This document shows positions 35,329 through 44,320 of a stretch of DNA of 64,000 bases, in pieces. Origin of the DNA: Modestobacter lapidis (lineage in GTDB: Bacteria; Actinomycetota; Actinomycetes; Mycobacteriales; Geodermatophilaceae). The notes beneath the pieces were generated by a model, which saw only the letters and a program-made list of their open reading frames with translations, had not been told where the DNA came from and did no database searches. The DNA lies in NCBI GenBank assembly GCA_019779905.1, contig JABAKE010000017.1, positions 34,836-98,835 of the forward strand. Direction: 5' to 3'. The translations under genes were made by a program, and so were the position numbers. Within the stretch, counting starts at the first letter, position 1; each line of letters starts with the position of its first letter.

Positions 35329-37080
35329 GTGCAGAAGGTCCTCATCGCCAACCGTGGCGAGATCGCGGTCCGGGTGGCCCGCGCGTGCCGGGACGCCGGA
35401 CTCACCAGCGTCGCGGTGTACGCCGAGCCGGACCGGGACGCCCTGCACGTGCGCGCCGCCGACGAGGCCTTCGCGCTGGGCGGTACGACCCCCGGCGACT
35501 CCTACCTGGTGGTCGACAAGATCCTGGCGGCCGCCCGGCAGTCCGGCGCCGACGCCGTGCACCCCGGGTACGGGTTCCTCTCCGAGAACGCCGACTTCGC
35601 CGCCGCCGTGATCGACGCCGGCCTGACCTGGATCGGCCCGCCGCCGCAGGCGATCGTCGACCTCGGCGACAAGGTCGCGGCGCGGCACATCGCGATGCAG
35701 GCCGGCGCGCCGCTGGTGCCGGGCACCAAGGACCCGGTCGCCGACGCCGAGGAGGTCGTGGCCTTCGCCGAGGAGCACGGCCTGCCGGTGGCCATCAAGG
35801 CCGCCTTCGGCGGCGGTGGGCGCGGGCTCAAGGTGGCCCGCACGATCGAGGAGATCCCCGAGCTGTTCGACTCCGCCGTCCGCGAGGCCGTCTCGGCGTT
35901 CGGCCGCGGCGAGTGCTTCGTCGAGCGGTTCCTGGACAAGCCGCGGCACGTCGAGGCCCAGGTGCTGGCCGACACGCACGGCACCGTCGTCGTGGTCGGC
36001 ACCCGCGACTGCTCGCTGCAGCGGCGCAACCAGAAGCTGGTCGAGGAGGCGCCCGCGCCGTTCCTCACCGACTCCCAGCGGGACCGGATCCACTCGTCGG
36101 CGAAGGCGATCTGCCTGGCCGCCGGGTACGTCGGGGCGGGCACCGTGGAGTACCTGGTCGGCGCCGACGGCTCGATCTCCTTCCTGGAGGTCAACACCCG
36201 GCTGCAGGTCGAGCACCCGGTCAGCGAGGAGACCAGCGGGATCGACCTGGTGCGGCAGCAGTTCCGGATCGCCGACGGCCTGCCCCTGGAGGTGACCGAG
36301 GACCCGGCCCCGCGCGGGCACAGCATCGAGTTCCGGATCAACGCCGAGGACGCCGGCCGCAACTTCATGCCCGCCCCCGGTCCGGTGACCCGGCTGGAGA
36401 TCCCCCAGGGCCCCGGGGTGCGCTGGGACTCCGGCGTCGAGACCGGCGGCGAGGTCGTCGGTGCGTTCGACTCGATGCTGGCCAAGCTGATCGTCACCGG
36501 CGCCACCCGGGAGGAGGCGCTGCAGCGCGCCCGCCGGGCGCTGGACGAGCTCGTGGTGGAAGGCATGCCGACCGTGGTCCCGTTCCACCGGGCGGTGGTC
36601 CGCGACGAGGCGTTCACCGGTGAGCCGTTCACCGTGCACACCCGGTGGATCGAGACCGAGTGGGACAACCAGGTCGAGCCCTACGCGGCTGCACCCGGCG
36701 CGGCAGCGGAACCAGAGCCCCGGCAGACGGTCGTGGTCGAGGTGGGTGGACGCCGGCTGGAGGTCTCGCTCCCGGCCGGGCTGGCGGCCGGCGGGGCCGC
36801 ACCGGCCGACGTCGGGCCGAGGTCGCGCCGGCGCAGTGGCGGAGGCGGTGGGGCCGCCGCCTCCGGGGACAGCCTCACCTCCCCGATGCAGGGCACCATC
36901 GTGAAGGTCGCCGTCTCCGACGGCGCGACCGTCGCGGCCGGTGATCTGGTCGTGGTGCTCGAGGCGATGAAGATGGAGCAGCCGATCACCGCGCACAAGG
37001 CCGGCACCGTCTCCGGGCTGTCCGCCGAGGTGGGCGCCGCGGTGACCAGCGGCGCGGTCATCTGCACCATCGCCGACTGA
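35329..37080 (+). CDS. accA3: Acyl-CoA carboxylase alpha subunit (biotin carboxylase and biotin carrier)
   Basis: 583 residues. Biotin carboxylase N-terminus [16 protein letters not shown]-grasp glycine loop [10 protein letters not shown], catalytic [14 protein letters not shown], then a Gly/Ser linker and the C-terminal biotin carrier with EAMKMEQ (Lys548 is biotinylated by BirA). It carboxylates biotin for AccD5 and other beta subunits. GTG start with a strong ribosome site; the longer open frame upstream lies in the IS end. Confidence 0.96.
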   Translation: MQKVLIANRGEIAVRVARACRDAGLTSVAVYAEPDRDALHVRAADEAFALGGTTPGDSYLVVDKILAAARQSGADAVHPGYGFLSENADFAAAVIDAGLTWIGPPPQAIVDLGDKVAARHIAMQAGAPLVPGTKDPVADAEEVVAFAEEHGLPVAIKAAFGGGGRGLKVARTIEEIPELFDSAVREAVSAFGRGECFVERFLDKPRHVEAQVLADTHGTVVVVGTRDCSLQRRNQKLVEEAPAPFLTDSQRDRIHSSAKAICLAAGYVGAGTVEYLVGADGSISFLEVNTRLQVEHPVSEETSGIDLVRQQFRIADGLPLEVTEDPAPRGHSIEFRINAEDAGRNFMPAPGPVTRLEIPQGPGVRWDSGVETGGEVVGAFDSMLAKLIVTGATREEALQRARRALDELVVEGMPTVVPFHRAVVRDEAFTGEPFTVHTRWIETEWDNQVEPYAAAPGAAAEPEPRQTVVVEVGGRRLEVSLPAGLAAGGAAPADVGPRSRRRSGGGGGAAASGDSLTSPMQGTIVKVAVSDGATVAAGDLVVVLEAMKMEQPITAHKAGTVSGLSAEVGAAVTSGAVICTIAD

Positions 37081-37091
37081 CCTGGCTGGTC

Positions 37092-37122
37092 GAGCCGGCC
37101 CGCGCGCTGCGCGGACCGGCTC
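37092..37122. terminator. Terminator between accA3 and the subtilisin-LGFP gene
   Basis: GAGCCGG (37092-37098) pairs with CCGGCTC (37116-37122), with an inner CCGCGC/GCGCGG stem (37100-37105 and 37109-37114). It lies between convergent stops and overlaps the minus-strand stop at 37121. Confidence 0.7.
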
Positions 37123-40100
37123 AGTACATGGTGACCTGGTAGCTGTGGCCCGCGTTCGCGCCGCCCCACTGAGAGATCACCTCACCGTGCTGGAAGCGTC
37201 CCCAGTGCGGCACTGTGGGCCCGCCCCCGGTGCGGGCGTCGACCGGCCAGCCGAGACGGCCCGACCAGGCGCCCTCCTCGTACCAGGCCAACTGGAGCGA
37301 GTAGCTCAGCGCCACCGCACCAGTCGCCGGCGACCAGGTGATCTCCCCGTGCTGGAAAGTCTGGGCGCAGCCGCCGGCGAGCCCGCAGCTGGCGTCGCTC
37401 TGGGGGTAGCCGAGGAAGCTGCGCTCCCAACCGAGCGCGGCCCACCGGTCCCGCAGCACGCCCGATACCACGGCCGGGCCCCCGGTTCCTCCCGAGTAGA
37501 GGGAACCGCGCTCGAAGACCTGGAAGCACCCCCCGTTCACCAGCGTGCAGTTGACCTCGGACACCGGGTAGCCGAGATCCGCGCTGTTCTCCCAGCCGTG
37601 GCGCCTCCAGGCCTCGAGCATCGCCCCGGCGACCACACGTGGGCCGGTGCGCGAGGTCCAGTAGATCGAGCCGCGCTCGAAGTGCTGGAAGCAGCCGCCG
37701 TCGCGCAGCCCGCAGACGGGTGCGGACACCGGGTACCCCAGCACGCCGCCCTCGGACCCCGAGGCGAACCAGCGGTCGCGCAGCGTTCCGGTCACCGCCC
37801 ACGAGCCGCTGGCCGGGCTGTACATGACCGTGCCGCCCTGGAAGTGCTGGTAGCAGCCGCCGTCCTTGAGACCGCAGGTGGTGTCGGTGACCGGGTAGCC
37901 CAGCGGGCCGCCCTCCCAGCCCTGCCGGGCCCAGCCGTCACCGGCCGGGCCGACCACCGCGCGCGCCCCGGTGGCCGAAGACCAGTACAGCGCCCCCCGC
38001 TCGAACCGCTGGAAGCAGCCGCCGTCGCGCAGCCCGCACACCGGCGCGGACGCCGGGTACCCCAGCGCCCCGCCCTCGGAGCCGGTGCGGAACCACGCGT
38101 CGCGGAGCACGCCGGTCACCGCCCACGAGCCGCTCGCCGGGCTGTACATCACCGTGCCGCCCTGGAAGTGCTGGTAGCAGCCGCTGCGGGCCAGCCCGCA
38201 CGTGGTGTCGGTCACCGGGTAGCCCAGCGCCCCGCGCTCCCAGCCCTGCCGGGCCCAGGCGTCGGCAGCGGGGTTGAGGACCGCGCGCGCCCCGGTGGCG
38301 GGGGACGAGTAGAGCGTCCCCTTCGCGAAGCGCTGCAGGCAGCCGCCGTCGGGCAGCCCGCACACCGCCGCCGCCGCGGGATAGCCCAGCACCCCGCCCT
38401 CCGAGCCGGTCCGGAACCAGCCGTCCCGCAGCACCCCGGTGACCGGCCACGCCCCCGTCGCCGGGCTGGACATGACCGTCCCGCCCTGGAAGTGCTGGTA
38501 GCAGCCGCCGTCGACGAGCGCGCACTCCGTGCCGGTCACCGGGTAGCCCAGCGGGCCGCCCTCCCAGCCCTGCGAGGCCCACCGGCCGAGCACCGTCCCG
38601 GTCACCGCGTGGGCGCCGGTGGCCGCCGTCCAATAGATCGAGCCGTGGGCGAAGGCGCGGTAGCAGCCGTTGCTGCGCAGCCCGCAGCGCTCCTCCGTCG
38701 TCGGGGCGCCGAGGCGGCCGGCGTTCCCGCCGAGCGCGTCGTGGGCTCGGGTGATGGCACTGGGCGCGACCGGGGTGACGGCCGCGCTCCGGGCGCTCGC
38801 CGGGCCGGCGCCGACCGCGTTGGCCGCGGTCACCGTGAACGTGTGCGCCGTGCCGTTCGTCAGCCCGGTCACCGTCGCGTCGGTCGCGCCCGTCGTCGTG
38901 GCGGTCCTCCCGCCCGGCTGGGCGGTCACCGTGTACCCGGTGACCGGGGTGCCGTTCGCCGGCGCCGGCGACCAGGTGACCGTCGCCCGGCCGTCACCGG
39001 CCGTCGCGGTCACGGCCGTCGGGGCACCCGGCACGCCCGCCGGGACGACCGGGGTGCTCGCCGCGCTCTCCGGCCCGGTGCCCACGCTGTTGTCCGCGCG
39101 GACGACGAAGGTGTACGGCGTGCCGTTGGTCAGGCCCGGCACGAGCAGCGTGGTGCCCGTGGTCGTCGAGACGACGCCCGGACGCTCCGGCGAGCGGACC
39201 GAGTAGCGCCGGACCGCGCTGCCGTTGTCCGGCCCCGGCGTCCAGGAGACGGTGGCGCCGGCATCGTGTGCGACCGCCACCACCGCCGTGGGCGCGCCCG
39301 GCACGTCGGCCGGCGTCACCGGGGCGCTGGCGCTGCTGGCCGGCCCGGTGCCCGCCGCGTTCGTCGCGGTCACCGTGAACGTGTACGGCGTGCCGTTGCT
39401 CAGCCCGGTCACTCTCGCCGTCGTCGCACCGCTCGTGGTGGCCGTCGCACCGCCCGGCGCGGCGGCCACCGTGTACTGCGTGACCGGGCTGCCGTTGTCC
39501 GGCGCCGCCGACCACGTGACCGTCGCGCTGCCGTTCCCCGGCGCCGCGCTCACCCCGGTCGGGGCACCCGGCGCCGTCGCCGCGGCGGTGCCCACCTCGA
39601 CGGCCGCGGCCGGCCCTGCCTGCTCCCAGGCGTCGACGGCGGACACCGCGTAGGTGCGCGACTGCCCCGGCGACGGCGCCGGGACGACCGCACCGGCGGT
39701 CCGCGGGGTGGCGACCACGGCGCCGGCCACGCTCACCCGGTAGGTGAGCGCTGTCCCCTGGTCGTCCCAGGTCAGCAGCACCTCGCCGTCCCGGTCCTGG
39801 GCGGCCAGCCCGGTGACGGCGGGTGGCGGGGCCGGCCGGCCGGAGCCCGTGACGACGGCATTCGACGCGGTCGCGGTGCGGCCCAGGTCGGCCTGGGGTC
39901 GCAGCTGCCAGCGGGCCTCCACGGTGGGCATGGCACCGATGCCGATGGAGAAGGTGGCCGGCGTGCTGGTCAGCGCCAGCGCCGTCGACCCGATGCTCAC
40001 CCCGTTCCGGATGATGTCGTAGCGAGGCGACACCGCTCCGTCGACGGACGCGACCAGCTCGAGCAGCGCGCTGCTGCTCGTGCCCCGGAGCGCGGCGCTG

Positions 40101-41440
40101 TCCAGCACCGGGGTGGCCGGGGTGGCCCCGCCGACGGTCGCGAGCACCGGGCGGCCGCGGTCCCCGCCGTCCGCCTGCACGTCCACGGCGACCTGGTTGC
40201 CGTCGGTCAGACCGGTGACCCGGGCGCTGGTGGCGGACCCGGTCGCCCGGACGGTGCCGTCCACGCGGACGGTGTAGCCGGTCGCCCCGGGCACGGCGTC
40301 CCAGCTGACGTCGATCTGCCCGGCACCGGGGGTGACGGTGATCGGCGCGCTGCTGCGGTCGGCCGCGGCGAAGGCGGCGGGCACGTCCAGCCGCCCGGCT
40401 CCGTAGGTGCGGTCCCAGGAGCTGCTCTCCGCGCCCGCTTGCAGCGCGGCCTGGACCGCCGCCGGCTCGATGCCGGGGTGGCCGCTGCGGAGCAGGGCGA
40501 CGGCGCCGGCCACGGCCGGGCCGGAGAACGACGTGCCGGTGGCATTCGCGTACGAGTCGGGAGGCGAGGACGTCAGGATGCTGTCCCCGACGGTGGAGAC
40601 GTCGACCTGCCAGCCGTGCACCGCCCAGTCCGCGGGGGCACCGGCCTGGGTGGTCGCGGAGACGCCGATGACCCCGCTGAGCGCCGCGGGGTACATCACC
40701 GGGTTCCCGTTGAGCCCGTCGTTGCCTGCGGAGGCGACCACCGAGATGCCCTTGTCCAGCGCGTACTGGACCGCCGCGGCCTGCACGTCGGAGTACCCGG
40801 CGCCGGACAGCGACATGTTGATCACGTCGGCCCCGCGGTCGACCGCCCAGAGGACCCCCCGGGCGACGTCGCCGGAGGCGCACCCGCCGTCGTCGCACAC
40901 GCGCACCGGCATGACCTTGGCGTCGGGTGCCATTCCGGCCCCGCCGATCCCGTTGTCCGCCTGCGCGGCCACCACTCCGGCCACGCCGACACCGTGCCAG
41001 GGCTCTCCGGGCCCGCGGGCGATGTCGGTACCCGGCAGCGCCGCGTGGACCAGGTCGGGGTGGGTGAAGGCCGCGGCGGTGTCGAGCACCGCGACCAACT
41101 GCCCGGCCCCGCGGGTGCGCGGCCAGACCGACGTCACGGAGCTGGCGCCGCCCGGGTCGGTGTCGCGCCAGTAGGGATCCGTCGTCCCGTCCACCCGGTA
41201 GGTCACCTGCGGGCTGGCCGCCACGACCCCGGGGTCGTCGGCCAGACCGGCCGCCGTCGCCGCGGCGCTGCGCACCGGCACGACGACGGTCTCGACCGCG
41301 TACTCCCCGTCGACCACCCGGAGGACGTCCACGGTGGTCTCGCCGTCGGCCGCGGCGGCCGGCGGCGCGACGGTGACCGCCAGGGCGGCAAGGAGGGTCA
41401 GGACGACGCCGGATCCGGACAGGGACGTGCCACGGTGCAT
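37121..41440 (-). CDS. Secreted subtilisin-like protease with FN3 domains and about ten LGFP repeats
   Basis: 1439 residues. Signal peptide ending APPAAAAD near residue 32; S8 catalytic domain about 90-345 with Asp120 (AVLDTAA), His149 (WHGVGVAG instead of HGTHVAG), oxyanion Asn240 (SAGNDG) and Ser304 (GTSFSGP), so the triad is complete. Then five or six FN3 modules, three of them canonical (VPGAPTAV starts), to about residue 900. The rest is about ten LGFP repeats, nine with a Cys pair (CGLRDGGC type). Repeats alternate between a YQHFQGG form and an (F/L)QRF..G form. Likely a wall-anchored protease. ATG follows a GGATG purine site. Confidence 0.9.
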   Translation of the reverse strand: MHRGTSLSGSGVVLTLLAALAVTVAPPAAAADGETTVDVLRVVDGEYAVETVVVPVRSAAATAAGLADDPGVVAASPQVTYRVDGTTDPYWRDTDPGGASSVTSVWPRTRGAGQLVAVLDTAAAFTHPDLVHAALPGTDIARGPGEPWHGVGVAGVVAAQADNGIGGAGMAPDAKVMPVRVCDDGGCASGDVARGVLWAVDRGADVINMSLSGAGYSDVQAAAVQYALDKGISVVASAGNDGLNGNPVMYPAALSGVIGVSATTQAGAPADWAVHGWQVDVSTVGDSILTSSPPDSYANATGTSFSGPAVAGAVALLRSGHPGIEPAAVQAALQAGAESSSWDRTYGAGRLDVPAAFAAADRSSAPITVTPGAGQIDVSWDAVPGATGYTVRVDGTVRATGSATSARVTGLTDGNQVAVDVQADGGDRGRPVLATVGGATPATPVLDSAALRGTSSSALLELVASVDGAVSPRYDIIRNGVSIGSTALALTSTPATFSIGIGAMPTVEARWQLRPQADLGRTATASNAVVTGSGRPAPPPAVTGLAAQDRDGEVLLTWDDQGTALTYRVSVAGAVVATPRTAGAVVPAPSPGQSRTYAVSAVDAWEQAGPAAAVEVGTAAATAPGAPTGVSAAPGNGSATVTWSAAPDNGSPVTQYTVAAAPGGATATTSGATTARVTGLSNGTPYTFTVTATNAAGTGPASSASAPVTPADVPGAPTAVVAVAHDAGATVSWTPGPDNGSAVRRYSVRSPERPGVVSTTTGTTLLVPGLTNGTPYTFVVRADNSVGTGPESAASTPVVPAGVPGAPTAVTATAGDGRATVTWSPAPANGTPVTGYTVTAQPGGRTATTTGATDATVTGLTNGTAHTFTVTAANAVGAGPASARSAAVTPVAPSAITRAHDALGGNAGRLGAPTTEERCGLRSNGCYRAFAHGSIYWTAATGAHAVTGTVLGRWASQGWEGGPLGYPVTGTECALVDGGCYQHFQGGTVMSSPATGAWPVTGVLRDGWFRTGSEGGVLGYPAAAAVCGLPDGGCLQRFAKGTLYSSPATGARAVLNPAADAWARQGWERGALGYPVTDTTCGLARSGCYQHFQGGTVMYSPASGSWAVTGVLRDAWFRTGSEGGALGYPASAPVCGLRDGGCFQRFERGALYWSSATGARAVVGPAGDGWARQGWEGGPLGYPVTDTTCGLKDGGCYQHFQGGTVMYSPASGSWAVTGTLRDRWFASGSEGGVLGYPVSAPVCGLRDGGCFQHFERGSIYWTSRTGPRVVAGAMLEAWRRHGWENSADLGYPVSEVNCTLVNGGCFQVFERGSLYSGGTGGPAVVSGVLRDRWAALGWERSFLGYPQSDASCGLAGGCAQTFQHGEITWSPATGAVALSYSLQLAWYEEGAWSGRLGWPVDARTGGGPTVPHWGRFQHGEVISQWGGANAGHSYQVTMY

Positions 41441-41517
41441 GGGTCATCCATCGGCACGGCGTTCCCCGGGCACCAGTCGAGTGCCGGAAGTGGTCGTCGC
41501 GCGGGTGGATCGTCCGG

Positions 41518-44196
41518 TCAGGCGAGCCGCACCCGGGCAGTCGCCCGGTCCAGCAGCAGCGAGCCGAACTGGAAGCGCTGGACCCGTCCGCCGGGCACGG
41601 CGCGCTCCTCGTCCACCGGGTAGCCGAGCCCGGCCTCCCAGCCCAGGATCGCCCACCGGTCGCGGATGGCGCCGGACTGCACCGCGCGGGCGCCCGTCGC
41701 GGGCGACCAGTAGACCGCTCCCCCGGCGAACTGCTGGAGACAGCCGCCGTCGCGCAGACCGCACACCGCCGCGCCGGTCGGGTACCCCAGGACGCCGCGC
41801 TCCGAGCCCATCCGGAACCAGCCGTCGCGCAGCACCCCGGACACCGCCCACGAGCCGGTGGCGGGGCTCCACATGGCCGTGCCGCCCTGGAAGTGCTGGT
41901 AGCAGCCACCGTCCCGCAGCCCGCAGACCGGATCGGTCACCGGGTAGCCCAGCGGGCCGCCCTCCCAGCCCTGCCGCGTCCAGGCCTCACCGGTCGGCCC
42001 GGTGAGCGCCCGGGCGGGGGTCGACGCCGAGGAGTAGAGGGTGCCCTGCTCGAACCGCTGGAGGCACCCGCCATCGCGCAGCCCGCAGACCGGCGCGGCC
42101 ATCGGGTAGCCGAGCCCGGCCTCCGAGCCGGTACGGAACCAGCCGTTCCGCAGCGCGCCGCTGATCGGCCAGGACCCGGTCGCCGGGCTGGACATCGCGG
42201 TGCCGCCCTGAAAGTGCTGGTAGCAGCCGCCGTCCCGCAGCCCGCAGACCGGATCGGTCACCGGGTAGCCCAGCGGTCCGTGCTCCCAGCCCTGCCGCGC
42301 CCAGGCCTCGGCGGTCGGCCCGGTGACCGCGCGCACCCCGCTGGCCGCGGACCAGTACAGCGACCCACCGGCGAACCGCTGGAAGCAGCCGCCGCCGCGC
42401 AGCCCGCACACCGCCGCGGCGGCGGGGTAGCCGAGCGCCCCGGCCTCCGATCCGCGGGCGAACCACCCGTCGCGCAGCGCGCCGGTGACCGCCCAGGCAC
42501 CCGTCGCGCTGGACATCACGGTGCCACCCTGGAAGTGCTGGTAGCAGCCGCCGTCGACGAGCACGCACTCCGTGTCGGTCACCGGGTAGCCCAGCGTGCC
42601 GCGCTCCCAGCCGTGCGCCGCCCAGCGGTCGCGGCTCGCGCCGCGGACCTCGTGCACGCCGGTCGCCGGGGACCAGTAGACCGACCCGTGCTGGAACGCA
42701 CGCAGGCAGCCGCCCCCGTGGAGCCCGCAGACCAGCGGGCCGGTCTGCGCGCCGAGCCGCCCACCGGCTCCCCCGGTCGCGACGTAGCGCTGGCCGACCG
42801 GGCTGCCGCCCGGGGCCACCTGGACGACGGCGGAGCCGGCGCCGAGGCTCCGCACGGTGACGGTCACCTCGCCGGACCAGACGGCCACGGGGGTGTCGAC
42901 CGGCAGCGTGACCTGGACGTCCTCGCTGCGGGCCGGCGACCGCGGCGAGCCGTCGAGCAGCAGGGAGGTGTCCGGTTGCTCGGCGGACACCCGGAGGGTC
43001 ACCCCGCTCTGCAACCCGCCCGCCCCGGTCGCCAGCCAGGCGTCCTGTCCGCTGGCCTGCCGGTACTCCAGCCACCGGCGGTCACCATCCGGGCCGACCA
43101 GCTCGATCGCCCGGGGGCCGGTGGCCGAGGACATCGGCACCAGCGTGTAGGAGGCAGTGGGCGCCCACGGCGGGACGACGACCCGCTCGCCGGCCGGCAG
43201 GAGCCCGAGCCGGGCCGCATGGGGGGCGTTGAGCGTGCCGATCCGCTGCCACGAGTAGCCCATGACGTCGTACAGGTCGTTGTAGCCGGTGACCCGGCAG
43301 TTGCCGCTGTCCACGGCGCCGTCGCAATGCAGCTGCGAGGAGTGACCGAGCCCGAAGTTGTGGCCCAGTTCATGGGTGATCACTCCCGCCGCCGCGTCCC
43401 GGACGTAGAGCCGGCCGCCGCCGTTGCGGTGGGTGCCGATCTCGGCGAGCCCGTATCCGCACCCGGTGGCCGTGGTCGGGAGGTAGACCAGCAGATGCTT
43501 GCCGGGGCCTCGGGTCCACCCGACGGAGGCGGCCACCTCGTCCCACAGCGCCCGGGGATCGTCGCAGCCGGCCCGGGTGGGCGTGGGGCGGTCGTACTGG
43601 GCGGTCACGCCCACGGTGATCGCGCCGTCGCTCTGGGCGGACCAGAAGGCGGAGACCGGCCCGTTGACCAGGTCCACGACGTCCTGCAGCCGGCGGCCGT
43701 CCCGGACGCCACCCCGCGGCACGGCCGTCACCACGGTCACCGCTGCGGTGACCAGCCCCGCCGGGGTCGCGCCCTGGTCCGGGGCGGGCGCGGCGGCCAG
43801 CACGGTCGCGTGCAGCACCTCGGCGGCGGGGTCCATCCCCGCGGCCTCGGCCTGCTGGTCCTCGACCTCGTCGCCGACGGTGACCGACACCGTGGCCCCC
43901 ACCGAGACGTCGACGGCGTCCTGCAGTTCCTCGGTCGACACCCGGACGCTGTCGCCGTCCACGGTCTCCACCCAGCTCAGCGGCCCCTGGTCGGCGCCGT
44001 CCCGCGCCTCGGCGACGTGTTCGTACTCCGGCCACGCCTGCACCAGCCGGCCGACCACGGTCTCCCCCGGCTCGGCGGCGACGTCATCGGCGCGGGCCGT
44101 GCCCGGCACGGCGAGCTGGGTGCCCACGACCGCCAGGACGACGGCCAGGACCGCCAACGACAACCGCGCAGGCCAGGGGCGGCAGACGTCGGGCAC
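41518..44196 (-). CDS. Secreted metzincin metalloprotease with eight LGFP repeats
   Basis: 892 residues from GTG 44194-44196, which has GGAG seven bases upstream; ATG 44232 is the alternative. Signal peptide (RLSLAVLAVVLAV to GTARAD) then a pro-region. The zinc site HELGHNFGLGH (H275, E276, H279, H285) plus the Met-turn YDVMGYS identify a metzincin, closest by motif to gametolysin/M11 peptidases. A beta-rich segment (about 320-470) precedes eight LGFP repeats, again alternating YQHFQGG and (F/L)QRF forms with Cys pairs. The last repeat lacks the Cys pair and ends the protein. Paired with the adjacent subtilisin-LGFP gene on the same strand. Confidence 0.88.
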   Translation of the reverse strand: MPDVCRPWPARLSLAVLAVVLAVVGTQLAVPGTARADDVAAEPGETVVGRLVQAWPEYEHVAEARDGADQGPLSWVETVDGDSVRVSTEELQDAVDVSVGATVSVTVGDEVEDQQAEAAGMDPAAEVLHATVLAAAPAPDQGATPAGLVTAAVTVVTAVPRGGVRDGRRLQDVVDLVNGPVSAFWSAQSDGAITVGVTAQYDRPTPTRAGCDDPRALWDEVAASVGWTRGPGKHLLVYLPTTATGCGYGLAEIGTHRNGGGRLYVRDAAAGVITHELGHNFGLGHSSQLHCDGAVDSGNCRVTGYNDLYDVMGYSWQRIGTLNAPHAARLGLLPAGERVVVPPWAPTASYTLVPMSSATGPRAIELVGPDGDRRWLEYRQASGQDAWLATGAGGLQSGVTLRVSAEQPDTSLLLDGSPRSPARSEDVQVTLPVDTPVAVWSGEVTVTVRSLGAGSAVVQVAPGGSPVGQRYVATGGAGGRLGAQTGPLVCGLHGGGCLRAFQHGSVYWSPATGVHEVRGASRDRWAAHGWERGTLGYPVTDTECVLVDGGCYQHFQGGTVMSSATGAWAVTGALRDGWFARGSEAGALGYPAAAAVCGLRGGGCFQRFAGGSLYWSAASGVRAVTGPTAEAWARQGWEHGPLGYPVTDPVCGLRDGGCYQHFQGGTAMSSPATGSWPISGALRNGWFRTGSEAGLGYPMAAPVCGLRDGGCLQRFEQGTLYSSASTPARALTGPTGEAWTRQGWEGGPLGYPVTDPVCGLRDGGCYQHFQGGTAMWSPATGSWAVSGVLRDGWFRMGSERGVLGYPTGAAVCGLRDGGCLQQFAGGAVYWSPATGARAVQSGAIRDRWAILGWEAGLGYPVDEERAVPGGRVQRFQFGSLLLDRATARVRLA

Positions 44197-44320
44197 GCAG
44201 AACTCCAGGGCAGAAGGGGCTGCCCTCTGCATCGGCGTGCCGCGCCCCGGGCCGGACCGTCCGGGGCCGGGTTCTCCGCATCGGGTGGACCCACGTCCCG
44301 CTGGTCACAGCCGCCCCGGG

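Noticed and set aside
37145..41623. 1492-codon frame antisense to the subtilisin-LGFP gene
   Set aside because: Shadow frame; Arg/His/Gly-rich without domains.
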